64,000 bases of DNA from Neopusillimonas aromaticivorans (GTDB lineage: Bacteria; Pseudomonadota; Gammaproteobacteria; Burkholderiales; Burkholderiaceae_B): positions 2,294,001 to 2,358,000 of the forward strand of contig NZ_CP128233.1 of NCBI RefSeq assembly GCF_030344915.1, given 5' to 3'. A program made the position numbers and the translations under genes. A model generated the notes under the pieces. The model was not told the DNA's origin. It made no database searches and saw only the letters and a program-made list of their open reading frames with translations. Shown piece after piece: positions 8,533 through 17,533 of the stretch (the stretch's first letter is position 1; every line of letters starts with the position of its first letter).

Positions 8533-10174
8533 TTAGCCCCCAGCATTTCAGCGGCGTGCTGCCGTGTGGTGCCGGTAATATTCAGGCCGCCCAGCATGCG
8601 GGCCACTTCTTCAATACGGTCGGATGCCGACAGCTTGTCGATTCGTGATGCCGTTACCCCATGGGTTTGCGTCTTGCTGACCTTGAAATGGTGGGTACCG
8701 CACGAGGCAACCTGGGGCAGGTGGGTGACGCAAAGCACCTGGTGACGTTGCCCCAGTGACTTCAGCAATTGCCCGACCACTTCGGCGACGGCGCCGCCAA
8801 CCCCGCTGTCAACTTCATCAAAAATAAGCGTGGGCACGCGTGCCGCCTGGCTGGCAATGACCGAAAGTGCCAGTGATAACCGCGCCAGTTCACCGCCGGA
8901 CGCCACCTTCGCCAGTGCCCTGGGCTGACTGCCGGCATGACCGGCAACCAGAAACTCTACGGTGTCGATGCCGTGGGGGCCGGGTGTTCCGGGTGTTATT
9001 GAAACCTGGAATTGACCGCCAGCCATGGCCAGCGTCTGCATGGCCTCGGTAACGGCGCTGGCCATGTCGTGCCCGGCTTTGATGCGGGCCTGCGACAAGA
9101 CGTTGGCGCATTGCTCGTAGTGTGCCCGTGCCGCGGTCGCCTGGGCTTCAAGGGCGTCCAGGTTGATGCCGGCGTGTGCCGACGCCAGCTTTTCATGTAA
9201 CGATTGTGTCAGGAACGGAATTTCTTCGGGTTCGACACGAAATTTGCGTGCAACCTCGAAAACTGCCGACATGCGGGTTTCGGTGTGGTGCAGCTGATCG
9301 GGGTCCAGTTCAAGACTACTCAGGTAGCTGTTCAGGTCGGAGGCTGCTTCAGCGGTTGCGATACGCGCTGACTCAATGGTTTCGCAGATGCCTTCAAGCT
9401 GGCGGTCGTGGCGCAGCATGGTTTGCAATTGCTGGGCCGCAAGACCAAGGGCGCGGTGGGCCGAACCTGTTTCGCCGTCAAGGGCGTCAAGGGCTCGCGT
9501 CGCGTTCTCAATGAGGGCTTGGGCATGGGCCAGACGGTTTTGCTCTGCCGACAGGGTCTCCCATTCGCCTTCAGCCAGATTTAATTGATCAAGTTCAGTC
9601 ACCTGCCACTCGAGACGCTCGCGCTCTTCCTTGAGCGTGTTGATTCGCGCCCGTGCGTCGGCCAGTTGTTTGTCCAGTTTTTGCCAGACCTGCCAGGCGT
9701 TGGCCACGTCGGTGACCAACGTGGCGTAACCGCCTTGCATGTCGAGCAGGTCGCGTTGACTGGCCGGTTTGAGCAGACTTTGATGGGCATGTTGCCCATG
9801 TATATCGACCAATTGTTCGCCCAGATCGCGCAGTTGCGTGAGGGTAACCGGTACACCGTTGATGTAGGCCCGGCTTTTGCCTTGCAGGTCGATGACCCGG
9901 CGCAGCACCAGGGTGCCATCGGCATCGAGATCGTGTTCGGCGAGCCAGGCCTGCAGGCTGGCAGGGGTGTCGAATACCGCGTTGATGTCGGATTTTCTGG
10001 CGCCATCACGGATGAAGGCTGTATCGGTTCGTGCCCCCAGTGCCAGGGACAGGGCATCGATGAGGATGGATTTGCCGGCACCGGTTTCCCCGGAAAAACC
10101 GTGAAACCCGCGTCGAAATGAATTTCGGTGTGCTCGACAATAACGAAATCTCGCAGGCTCAGGGCACGCAGCAT
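8533..10174 (-). CDS. recN: DNA repair ATPase RecN
   Basis: SMC-like ATPase of double-strand-break repair. About 547 residues after repair. The N-terminus MLRALSLRDFVIVEH leads to the Walker A motif SGETGAGKS only after correcting a break at 10094-10098 (A5 for A6). Then come a central coiled coil (about 160-370), the ABC signature VASGGELARLSLAL and Walker B TLIFDEVDSGVGG. A second break at 8537-8541 (C5 for C6) restores the usual ending RQHAAEMLGG; without it the frame runs on antisense to fur. The gene begins 2 bases after the nadK stop. Confidence 0.94.
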
Positions 10175-10176
10175 GG

Positions 10177-11074
10177 TTATTCGGCCTCGTCTGACAGGGT
10201 GGGCATCCGGTTCCACAGAAGCTTTCGTCGCAGCGTTGAAAAAAGCTGTAACCGGAGGGGTGGATAAAGCGGATGGGATCGCGCGCGCGGCGTACCTCAA
10301 TGCGGTCGCCGGCCTGGCATTCGGACCAGGTTTGCATGTCAAAGTGGACACTGGCGCCAGACTCAACCCGGCTGAGCGACGTTATGGTAATGCCAAGAAC
10401 CCCGGAATCGGGGATGACAATAGGCCGGTTGGACAGGGTTTGCGGCGCCACCGGCACCAGCAGAATGGTGCGCAATTGCGGGTGCAGGATAGGGCCGTTG
10501 GCCGCCAGGGCGTAGGCCGTGGAACCGGTTGGGGTCGAGATGATCAGGCCATCGGCGCGCTGGTTGTACATCAGGCTGTTGTCAAGGTCGACACTGAGTT
10601 CGATCATGCCGCCGCGGCCGGCGCGGTTGATGACGACATCGTTCAGGGCAACCCCGAGAACATGATGCGGTCACCGCGCATGACGCGCCCTTCGAGCAAA
10701 ATGCGCTCTTCGATATCGAAGTTGCCCTTGATGACCCGTTGCAGGGCGGTGGCTGCGGTATCAAGCGGTATGTCGGTGATGAAGCCCAGGCGGCCATGGT
10801 TAATGCCAATGAGCGGTACGCGGCTGTGCGCCAGCATGCGGGCAGCCCCCAGCATGGTGCCATCACCACCCATGATGACGGCCAGATCGGCCAGGTTGCC
10901 GATGTCGGTGTATGACGCGGTGGGGAATTCAGTGACGCCGGTATTGACCGCCGTATCGGTTTCAACAAGCACAGTGCAGCCGGCAGTTTGAAGTGTTGCC
11001 GCCAGTGCGCGCAGCGGTGCATCCAGGCCACGATCCTGATAGCGACCGATCAACGCTACAGTTTTGAAATGCAT
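10177..11074 (-). CDS. nadK: NAD kinase
   Basis: Phosphorylates NAD to NADP. About 299 residues after repair. It has the diagnostic GGDGT motif (VIMGGDGTMLGAAR), INHGRLGF, the second conserved region ALNDVVINR and DGLIISTPTGSTAY. Breaks lie at 10652-10655 (C4 for C5) and 10239-10244 (A6 for A7); repairing both gives an ordinary C-terminus ending 2 bases before recN. nadK-recN is a common pair, and nadK diverges from hrcA. Confidence 0.94.
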
Positions 11075-11190
11075 TGTGCCGATACCTTGTTTATGATGGA
11101 GACATTCAGATAAATTAATTATATGTTCGACGAGAATTTGTTGTTGCCGCTGAACGACAACTTTGTCATCTTGCGGCGTAAGGTTTAAAA

Positions 11191-12206
11191 ATGGACATGG
11201 ACGACAGATCCAAGGCGCTGCTCAAGGCGCTCATCGAGCGTTACATCGCCGATGGGCAACCGGTCGGGTCGCGTACCCTTTCCAAAATGTTCGATCTTTC
11301 CCCGGCCACGATACGTAATGTCATGGCCGACCTTGAAGAGCTCGGTCTGATTCACAGCCCGCATACATCGGCCGGGCGTATCCCTACGCCGCGTGGTTAC
11401 CGGTTGTTTGTCGATCGTTTGCTGGCAACGCAGCGCTTTGAAATTTTGCAGCCCTCGCAAATCCGTGAAATGTTGCCTGCTTCCGAGCCAACCCGGGCGG
11501 TCAATGCGGCGGCTACCCTGCTGTCCAATCTGACGCATTTTGCCGGGGTCGTGCTGGCGCCCAAGCGCTCGCAGGTATTCCGGCAAATCGAATTCATCCG
11601 GCTCTCTGACAAGCGTGTTCTGCTCATTATCGTGACGCCCGATGGTGATGTCCAAAACCGTATCCTGTTTGTACAGCGTGATTATCTTGACCAGGAATTG
11701 ACCGAAGCCAGCAATTTTTTCAATGCGCATTTTGCCGGCAGGTCGTTCGATGAGGTGCGTGGGGCCATCACCGAAGAGCTGTCTTCGCTTCAAGAAGATA
11801 TTTCGCGCCTGATGCAGCAGGCGGTTGAGGCAGGAACCGCAGCCGACGATACCGACGACGGCGTGGTTATTTCGGGTGAAAGCAAGTTGCTTGACATTAC
11901 CGATATTGCCTCAGACATGGACCGTTTACGCCGCATGTTTGCACTCTTCGAGAAAAAACAGATCTGCTGCAACTGCTTGATGTGTCCAGCCGGGCACAAG
12001 GCGTGCAAATTTACATCGGGGGCGATTCACGGCTTGTCCCGCTTGAAGATGTCTCGGTCATCACAGCCCCCTACGGTATAGACGGTAAAATCGTGGGCAC
12101 GCTCGGGGTCATCGGGCCATCGCGTATGGCCTACGATCGCGTTATCCCGATCGTCGATATTACGGCGCGCCTGTTGTCTAACGCGCTCAGTCATCACACC
12201 GCCTGA
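11191..12206 (+). CDS. hrcA: Heat-inducible transcription repressor HrcA
   Basis: Repressor of chaperone genes that classically binds CIRCE. About 338 residues after repair. It has an N-terminal winged-helix domain (YIADGQPVGSRTLSK, SPATIRNVMADLEELG, SPHTSAGRIPT), then the GAF-like and dimerisation parts. A break at 11953-11958 (A6 for A7) joins FALFEKK to DLLQLLDVSSRAQGVQIYIG, which ends SVITAPYGIDG and TLGVIGPSRMAYDRVIPIV. I find no CIRCE element before grpE, dnaK or dnaJ, so its targets here may be elsewhere (for example groESL). Confidence 0.93.
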
Positions 12207-12274
12207 ATCCCGCACGACCCTGTCTTTTTGTCGCTGCGGGCTCACATCGAACTCACCTGAAATCAAGGCCAGTC

Positions 12275-13335
12275 ATGTCCAGTTTTTTGCCGTCGCGATA
12301 CTTGCCCGAAACCCCTGATCCTTACGGCCTTGACCCTCATCCTCCGTTCCGCCCGGCCGGGCCGGTCGGTGTGCTGGTGGTGAATCTGGGTACGCCCGAC
12401 GAGCCTACGGCACCGGCAATTCGTCGTTATCTCTCCGAGTTTTTGTCTGACCCGCGCGTCATTGAAATTCCGCAATGGGTTTGGCAAATTATTTTGCAGG
12501 GCATCATTTTGCGGGTTCGTCCACGCAAGCTGGTGCCTCGTTACCAAGGCATCTGGCTTGATGGGGGCTCGCCGCTGACGGTGTACAGCCAGGTGCAGGC
12601 CGACGCTGTACAGCAGCGTTTGCGTCAGCAGGGGGTTGATGTCCATGTTGAATTGGCGATGCGGTACGGTAATCCTTCGATTCCGCAGGCCATCAACCGG
12701 TTGCGTGAAAAGGGCTGCGAACGCATTCTGACTGTGCCGCTGTATCCGCAATATGCCGCCAGTACCACGGCCACAGCGGTTGATGCCGTGTGCCAGTATG
12801 CCGGTCGCTTGCGTAACCAGCCCGAGATGCGGTTCATCAAGCGCTATCCCGCACTACCCGCCTATATCGACGCCATGGCGGCCAAAGTGCGGCAGCTTTG
12901 GGATGAGCAGGGGAAGCCTGAGCGCTTGTTGCTGAGTTTTCATGGTCTGCCCCAGCGCACGATCAACCAGGGGATCCTTATCATCGTGACTGCATGGATA
13001 CGGCAGCCGCCTTGCGTGCACGCCTGGGTACAGATGGCGACCTGGTGCATGTGTCGTTCCAAAGCCGTTTTGGTGCCGAGAAATGGCTGGAGCCCTACAC
13101 GGAACCGACGTTACAGGCGTGGGCAAAGCAGGGCATCCGTCGTGTCGATGTCATGTGTCCGGGCTTTCTGGCCGATTGCCTCGAAACGCTGGAAGAGATT
13201 CAGATCGAGTGTCGCGATGCCTTTATCGAGGCAGGCGGCGAGGCCTTCCGTTATATTCCATGTTTGAATGATGACCCGACTTGGGCAGATGGCTTGACTG
13301 AACTGGTCAAAACGCATTTGCAGGGCTGGTATTAA
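12275..13335 (+). CDS. hemH: Ferrochelatase
   Basis: Inserts ferrous iron into protoporphyrin IX, the last step of haem synthesis. About 353 residues after repair. Motifs: VGVLVVNLGTPDEP, QVWQ-type region then GGSPLTVYS, ELAMRYGNPSI, the metal-site His in LLLSFHGLPQ and the C-terminal VDVMCPGFLADCLETLEEI with its conserved Glu. The break at 12970-12973 (G4 for G5) lies directly after the catalytic segment and joins INQG to DPYHRDC. It is transcribed in the same direction as hrcA, 68 bases downstream. Confidence 0.95.
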
Positions 13336-13380
13336 GGCCGCGTCTGTGGCGTTAACGAGACGGTGCCGAAATTCCGGTCG

Positions 13381-13421
13381 GGTCTTGAAATGGGGGCGTG
13401 TGCCCCCATTTTCCCAAGACC
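13381..13421 (+). promoter_or_regulatory. Sigma-32 promoter of grpE inside a long inverted repeat
   Basis: CTTGAAA at 13384-13390 and CCCCATTT at 13404-13411, spaced by 13, fit the heat-shock sigma factor consensus. The same bases form an extended dyad: GGTCTTG (13381-13387) with CAAGACC (13415-13421), and ATGGGGGC with GCCCCCAT inside it. As RNA this could end hemH transcription, while as DNA it starts grpE. Confidence 0.75.
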
Positions 13422-13448
13422 GAATTATTTGAAGTGGAGAGCTCCCGT

Positions 13449-14009
13449 ATGTCGACAAATCATCAGCCCCTGGATCCCAACGATGAAAACCAGGCCCTGA
13501 ATCCCGAAGGTCAGACTGGCGCCGAAGTGCCGGCCGAGGGCGATCAAGATCTGGCTGCGCTGCTCGAGGCGGCACAGGCCCAGGTGGTTCAGTATCACGA
13601 TGAACTGTTGCGGGCCAAGGCCGAGGTCGAGAATATTCGACGTCGTGCGCAAGACGATGTGGCCAAGGCGCGCAAGTTTGGCACCGAGTCGTTTGCAGAA
13701 AGTCTGGTGCCGGTGAAAGACAGCCTCGAGGCTGCTCTGGCGGTGCCCGATCAGTCCTCGCAGGCCTGGCGTGAGGGTGTTGAAATCACCCTCAAGCAAC
13801 TGGTTGCGGCGTTCGAGCGCAATCTGATGAAAGAAGTGGCCCCTGCCGCCGGCGACAAGTTTGACCCGAATGTTCATCAGGCCATTTCATCGGTGCCGTC
13901 AGAATTCCCCGAAGGGGCAGTTGTGCAGTTGCTGCAAAAGGGCTACACCATTGCAGACCGCGTCTTGCGTCCCGCGCTGGTCATGGTGTCGTCCGGCTCG
14001 CAGGGCTGA
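13449..14009 (+). CDS. grpE: Nucleotide exchange factor GrpE
   Basis: Releases ADP from DnaK. 186 residues, intact. A disordered acidic N-terminus (about 1-45) leads into a long helix (LRAKAEVENIRRRAQDDVAKA) that forms the dimer, then the beta domain with FDPNVHQAISSVPS, GAVVQLLQKGYTIADRVLRPA and ending VMVSSGSQG. The start at 13449 is preceded by GTGGAGAG at 13434-13441. It is under a sigma-32 promoter and 160 bases before dnaK, which has its own promoter. Confidence 0.95.
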   Translation: MSTNHQPLDPNDENQALNPEGQTGAEVPAEGDQDLAALLEAAQAQVVQYHDELLRAKAEVENIRRRAQDDVAKARKFGTESFAESLVPVKDSLEAALAVPDQSSQAWREGVEITLKQLVAAFERNLMKEVAPAAGDKFDPNVHQAISSVPSEFPEGAVVQLLQKGYTIADRVLRPALVMVSSGSQG

Positions 14010-14087
14010 CGGGTTGCCATGTCGGGCATGGTTTTGCGGGCCACTTCGCGAAAATGTGGGCCACGCCATAAAAATTCAGGCAAATGT

Positions 14088-14116
14088 CTTGAAATGGTGG
14101 CTGGCAACCCCACCTA
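14088..14116 (+). promoter_or_regulatory. Sigma-32 promoter of dnaK
   Basis: CTTGAAA at 14088-14094 and CCCCACCTA at 14108-14116 are separated by 13 bases, an excellent heat-shock promoter match. The start codon follows at 14170. Confidence 0.8.
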
Positions 14117-14169
14117 CATGGCAACACACTAGATTCCTACCAATTTAAAATTTTTCAGGGCTAATTATC

Positions 14170-16099
14170 ATGGGCAAAATTATTGGCATTGACCTGGGTA
14201 CCACCAACAGCTGCGTTGCAGTCATGGATGGCGGCAAGGTCAAGATCATCGAAAACGCTGAAGGTGCGCGCACGACGCCGTCAATCATTGCTTACATGCA
14301 AGATGGTGAAATTCTGGTAGGTGCGCCCGCCAAGCGTCAGGCGGTAACCAATCCGGCCAACACCTTGTACGCCGTCAAGCGCCTTATTGGTCGCAAGTTT
14401 GACGAAAAAGCCGTTCAGAAAGATATCGACCTGATGCCGTACAAAATCATCAAGGCCGATAACGGTGACGCATGGGTTGAAGCGCAGGGCAAAAAGCTTG
14501 CACCTCCTCAGGTGTCGGCCGACGTTCTTCGTAAAATGAAGAAAACAGCGGAAGACTATCTGGGTGAGGAAGTCACTGAGGCAGTCATTACCGTGCCGGC
14601 CTACTTTAACGACAGCCAGCGCCAGGCCACCAAAGATGCGGGCCGTATTGCCGGTCTTGAGGTCAAGCGCATCATCAACGAACCAACCGCTGCAGCGTTG
14701 GCGTTTGGTCTCGACAAATCTGAAAAGGGCGATCGCAAAATTGCGGTGTACGACCTGGGCGGTGGCACGTTCGATATTTCCATTATTGAAATTGCCGATC
14801 TTGACGGTGAAAAGCAGTTTGAAGTGCTGTCGACCAATGGCGATACCTTCCTGGGCGGTGAAGACTTTGACCAGCGCATCATCGACTACATTATCGACGA
14901 ATTCAAGAAAGAAAGCGGCGTCGATCTGTCCAAAGACATCCTGGCCTTGCAACGCCTGAAAGAAGCGGCCGAAAAAGCCAAGATCGAACTCTCGTCCACG
15001 CAGCAAACTGAAATCAACCTGCCCTACATCACGGCAGATGCGTCCGGTCCCAAGCACTTGGCCCTGAAAATTTCACGTGCCAAACTCGAGGCCCTGGTGG
15101 AAGAGCTCATCGAGCGTACCATCGAGCCTTGCCGTATCGCGATCAAAGACGCGGGCGTGAAAGTGTCAGAAATCGATGACGTGATTCTGGTCGGCGGCAT
15201 GACACGCATGCCCAAAGTTCAGGAAAAGGTCAAAGAGTTCTTCGGCCGTGAACCGCGTAAAGACGTCAACCCCGATGAAGCGGTAGCTGCAGGTGCAGCG
15301 GTACAGGGCTCGGTATTGTCCGGCGACCGCAAAGACGTTCTGTTGCTCGACGTGACACCGCTGTCGCTGGGGATTGAAACCCTGGGCGGCGTCATGACCA
15401 AAATGATCAACAAGAACACCACGATTCCTACCCGCTTCTCGCAGGTATTCTCAACAGCCGACGACAATCAGCCGGCCGTCACGATCAAGGTGTTCCAGGG
15501 CGAACGTGAAATCGCTGCCGGCAACAAGGCCTTGGGTGAGTTCAACCTTGAAGGCATCCCGCCATCGCCACGTGGTGTGCCGCAAATCGAAGTGACCTTC
15601 GACATCGATGCCAACGGTATCTTGCACGTGTCTGCGAAAGACAAGGGTACAGGCAAAGAGAACAAGATCACCATCAAGGCCAACTCGGGGCTTAGCGATG
15701 AAGAGATCGAGCGCATGGTCAAAGATGCCGAGGCGCACGCCGAGGAAGACCATCGCATTGCCGAGCTGGCGATGGCACGCAACCAGTGCTGAAGGCCTTA
15801 TTCACTCCACGCGCAAGTCGCTGGAAGAATACGGCAGCCAGCTCGATGACGCCGAAAAAGGTGCCATTGAAAGCGCCATCAAAGAGCTCGAAGAGGTCTT
15901 GAAAGAAGGCGAGAAAGACGCTATCGACGCCAAGGTCGAGGCCCTGACGACGGCAGCCCAGAAACTGGGTGAAAAGATGTATGCCGATATGCAGGCCAAG
16001 GCTGCTGCGCAGGGTGGTGCAGAAGGAGCCACTGCTGGCAAGCCTGCCGATGACAACGTTGTTGACGCGGACTTCAAAGAAGTGAAGCGCGACCAGTAA
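14170..16099 (+). CDS. dnaK: Chaperone protein DnaK (Hsp70)
   Basis: ATP-driven chaperone. About 642 residues after repair. The ATPase domain starts GKIIGIDLGTTNSCVAVMDG and carries YDLGGGTFDISI and ILVGGMTRMP. The linker DVLLLDVTPLSLGIETLGG joins the substrate-binding domain, and the lid follows. The frame breaks at 15787 in CGCAACCAGTGCTGAAGG: removing one T gives RNQAEGLIHSTRKSLEEYG, which matches Hsp70 lids. Unlike the other breaks in this window it looks like an extra base. The C-terminus is the usual DADFKEVKRDQ. Heat-shock regulated through the sigma-32 site at 14088. Confidence 0.95.
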
Positions 16100-16120
16100 G
16101 GTCTGACCTTGTTGGTCAAG

Positions 16121-16152
16121 GCCCGGTTTCTGGTCTTTACCGGAAATCGGGC
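16121..16152 (+). terminator. Hairpin between dnaK and dnaJ (possible attenuator)
   Basis: GCCCGGTTTC at 16121-16130 pairs with GAAATCGGGC at 16143-16152 with one G-T wobble, followed by a weak T-rich stretch (GTTCTTATTC). It could reduce readthrough from dnaK into dnaJ, a common arrangement. No separate sigma-32 site for dnaJ is visible. Confidence 0.5.
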
Positions 16153-16201
16153 GTTCTTATTCATGTACACGCAAGGCGTCGTAGCGACGCACTGAACAAT
16201 T

Positions 16202-17338
16202 ATGGCAAAACGCGATTTTTACGAAATTCTGGGCGTAGGCAAGAACGCGACCGATGACGAACTGAAAAAGGCTTATCGCAAACTCGCGATGAAGTACCAC
16301 CCTGACCGTAATCCGGACAGCAAGGAAGCCGAAGAAAAGTTCAAAGAGGTCAAAGAGGCCTACGAGATCCTGAGTGACGAAAGCAAGCGCGCTGCCTACG
16401 ATCGTTTCGGGCATGCCGGCGTTGATCCCAATGCGGCCGGAGCCGGTGGCATGGGAGGTATGGGCGGTGCCGGCTTTGCCGATGCCTTCGGTGACATCTT
16501 TGGCGAGATTTTTGGCGGTGGCGGTGGTGGTGGCCGTCGGGGTGGTCCGCAAGTGTATCGGGGCGCCGACCTCAAATACACGCTCGACATCACGCTTGAA
16601 CAGGCGGCTAACGGTTTTGACACTGAAATCCGTGTGCCCAGCTGGGAAAATTGCGATACCTGCAAAGGGTCTGGCGCCAAACCCGGCACCAAGCCCCAGA
16701 CATGCCGCACCTGTGGCGGTAATGGTGCCGTTCGCATGCAGCAGGGCTTTTTCAGTGTCCAGCAAACCTGCCCAACGTGTCATGGCAGCGGTCAGGAAAT
16801 TACCGACCCCTGTGCAGCGTGTGATGGCGTGGGTCGCATTCGCAAGAATAAAACCTTGCAGGTCAAGATTCCGGCCGGTATTGATGATGGCATGCGCATT
16901 CGCTCGGCCGGTAACGGCGAGCCAGGTGTTAACGGTGGGCCTCCGGGTGATCTGTATGTTGAAATCCATCTCAAGCCCCACCCGATTTTCCAGCGCGATG
17001 GTGAAGACCTGCACTGCGAGTTGACCATTCCGTTCACGACGGCGGCACTGGGCGGCGATATCGAGGTGCCCACCCTGTCGGGCAAGGGGTCCATCACGAT
17101 TCCCGAAGGCACGCAAACCGGGAAAACATTCCGGTTGCGCGGCAAAGGCGTCAAAGGGGTGCGTTCAAGCTATCCGGGTGACCTGTATTGCCACGTTGTC
17201 GTCGAAACGCCAGTGCGGCTTACTGAAGACCAGAAAAAACTGTTGCGTCAGTTTGAGGCTTCGTTGAATCAAGGGGGCGAAAAGCACTCTCCCAAAAGCG
17301 ATTCATGGACGGACAAAGTCAAAAGTTTTTTCAGCTGA
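16202..17338 (+). CDS. dnaJ: Chaperone protein DnaJ (Hsp40)
   Basis: Co-chaperone that stimulates DnaK ATPase. 378 residues, intact. The J domain (1-70) has HPD at 33-35. A Gly/Phe-rich region with a run of seven glycines (about 75-125) precedes four zinc-binding C-x-x-C-x-G-x-G repeats (CDTCKGSG, CRTCGGNG, CPTCHGSG, CAACDGVG). The C-terminal substrate domains end KVKSFFS. 102 bases after dnaK and probably cotranscribed with it. Confidence 0.97.
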   Translation: MAKRDFYEILGVGKNATDDELKKAYRKLAMKYHPDRNPDSKEAEEKFKEVKEAYEILSDESKRAAYDRFGHAGVDPNAAGAGGMGGMGGAGFADAFGDIFGEIFGGGGGGGRRGGPQVYRGADLKYTLDITLEQAANGFDTEIRVPSWENCDTCKGSGAKPGTKPQTCRTCGGNGAVRMQQGFFSVQQTCPTCHGSGQEITDPCAACDGVGRIRKNKTLQVKIPAGIDDGMRIRSAGNGEPGVNGGPPGDLYVEIHLKPHPIFQRDGEDLHCELTIPFTTAALGGDIEVPTLSGKGSITIPEGTQTGKTFRLRGKGVKGVRSSYPGDLYCHVVVETPVRLTEDQKKLLRQFEASLNQGGEKHSPKSDSWTDKVKSFFS

Positions 17339-17389
17339 TGCGGCGTAAGGCGGCGTCGCACAGGTCCGATTCCTGAACGCCTGTTTCAA

Positions 17390-17427
17390 AAAACTGCCCG
17401 GCCTCGTTGATGAGCCCGGGCAGTTTT
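17390..17427 (+). terminator. Rho-independent terminator of the dnaK-dnaJ operon
   Basis: AAAACTGCCCG at 17390-17400 pairs with CGGGCAGTTTT at 17417-17427. It lies 51 bases after the dnaJ stop and ends in a T-run. Confidence 0.85.
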
Positions 17428-17485
17428 CATTGGACAAGGCACGTTCCGGATAAGGGCTCGGATAGCCGTCATGGCGGTTGACGAT

Positions 17486-17525
17486 AATGGCTGATCCGTG
17501 TTCAGGTGAACATTGATCAGCCATT
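17486..17525 (-). terminator. Nested hairpin after the M16 peptidase gene
   Basis: AATGGCTGATC (17486-17496) pairs with GATCAGCCATT (17515-17525), with an inner GTTCA/TGAAC pair. It starts 8 bases beyond the peptidase stop on the minus strand but has no long T-run, so termination is likely rather than certain. Confidence 0.5.
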
Positions 17526-17533
17526 GATGCCTC

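Noticed and set aside
8232..10607. A 791-codon minus-strand frame that would fuse the NAD kinase C-terminal half to RecN and run antisense through fur
   Set aside because: It is produced by compensating single-base losses; repaired sequence gives separate nadK and recN with normal ends 2 bases apart.
14281..15057. Long antisense frames across dnaK, and others across dnaJ (16157-17116), icd2 (49016-50527) and katG (53721-54659)
   Set aside because: They are shadows of strongly conserved genes on the other strand and have no family motifs or ribosome-binding sites.
13336..16201. A CIRCE operator (TTAGCACTC-N9-GAGTGCTAA) for HrcA near grpE, dnaK or dnaJ
   Set aside because: Looked for and not found; these genes have sigma-32-type promoters instead.
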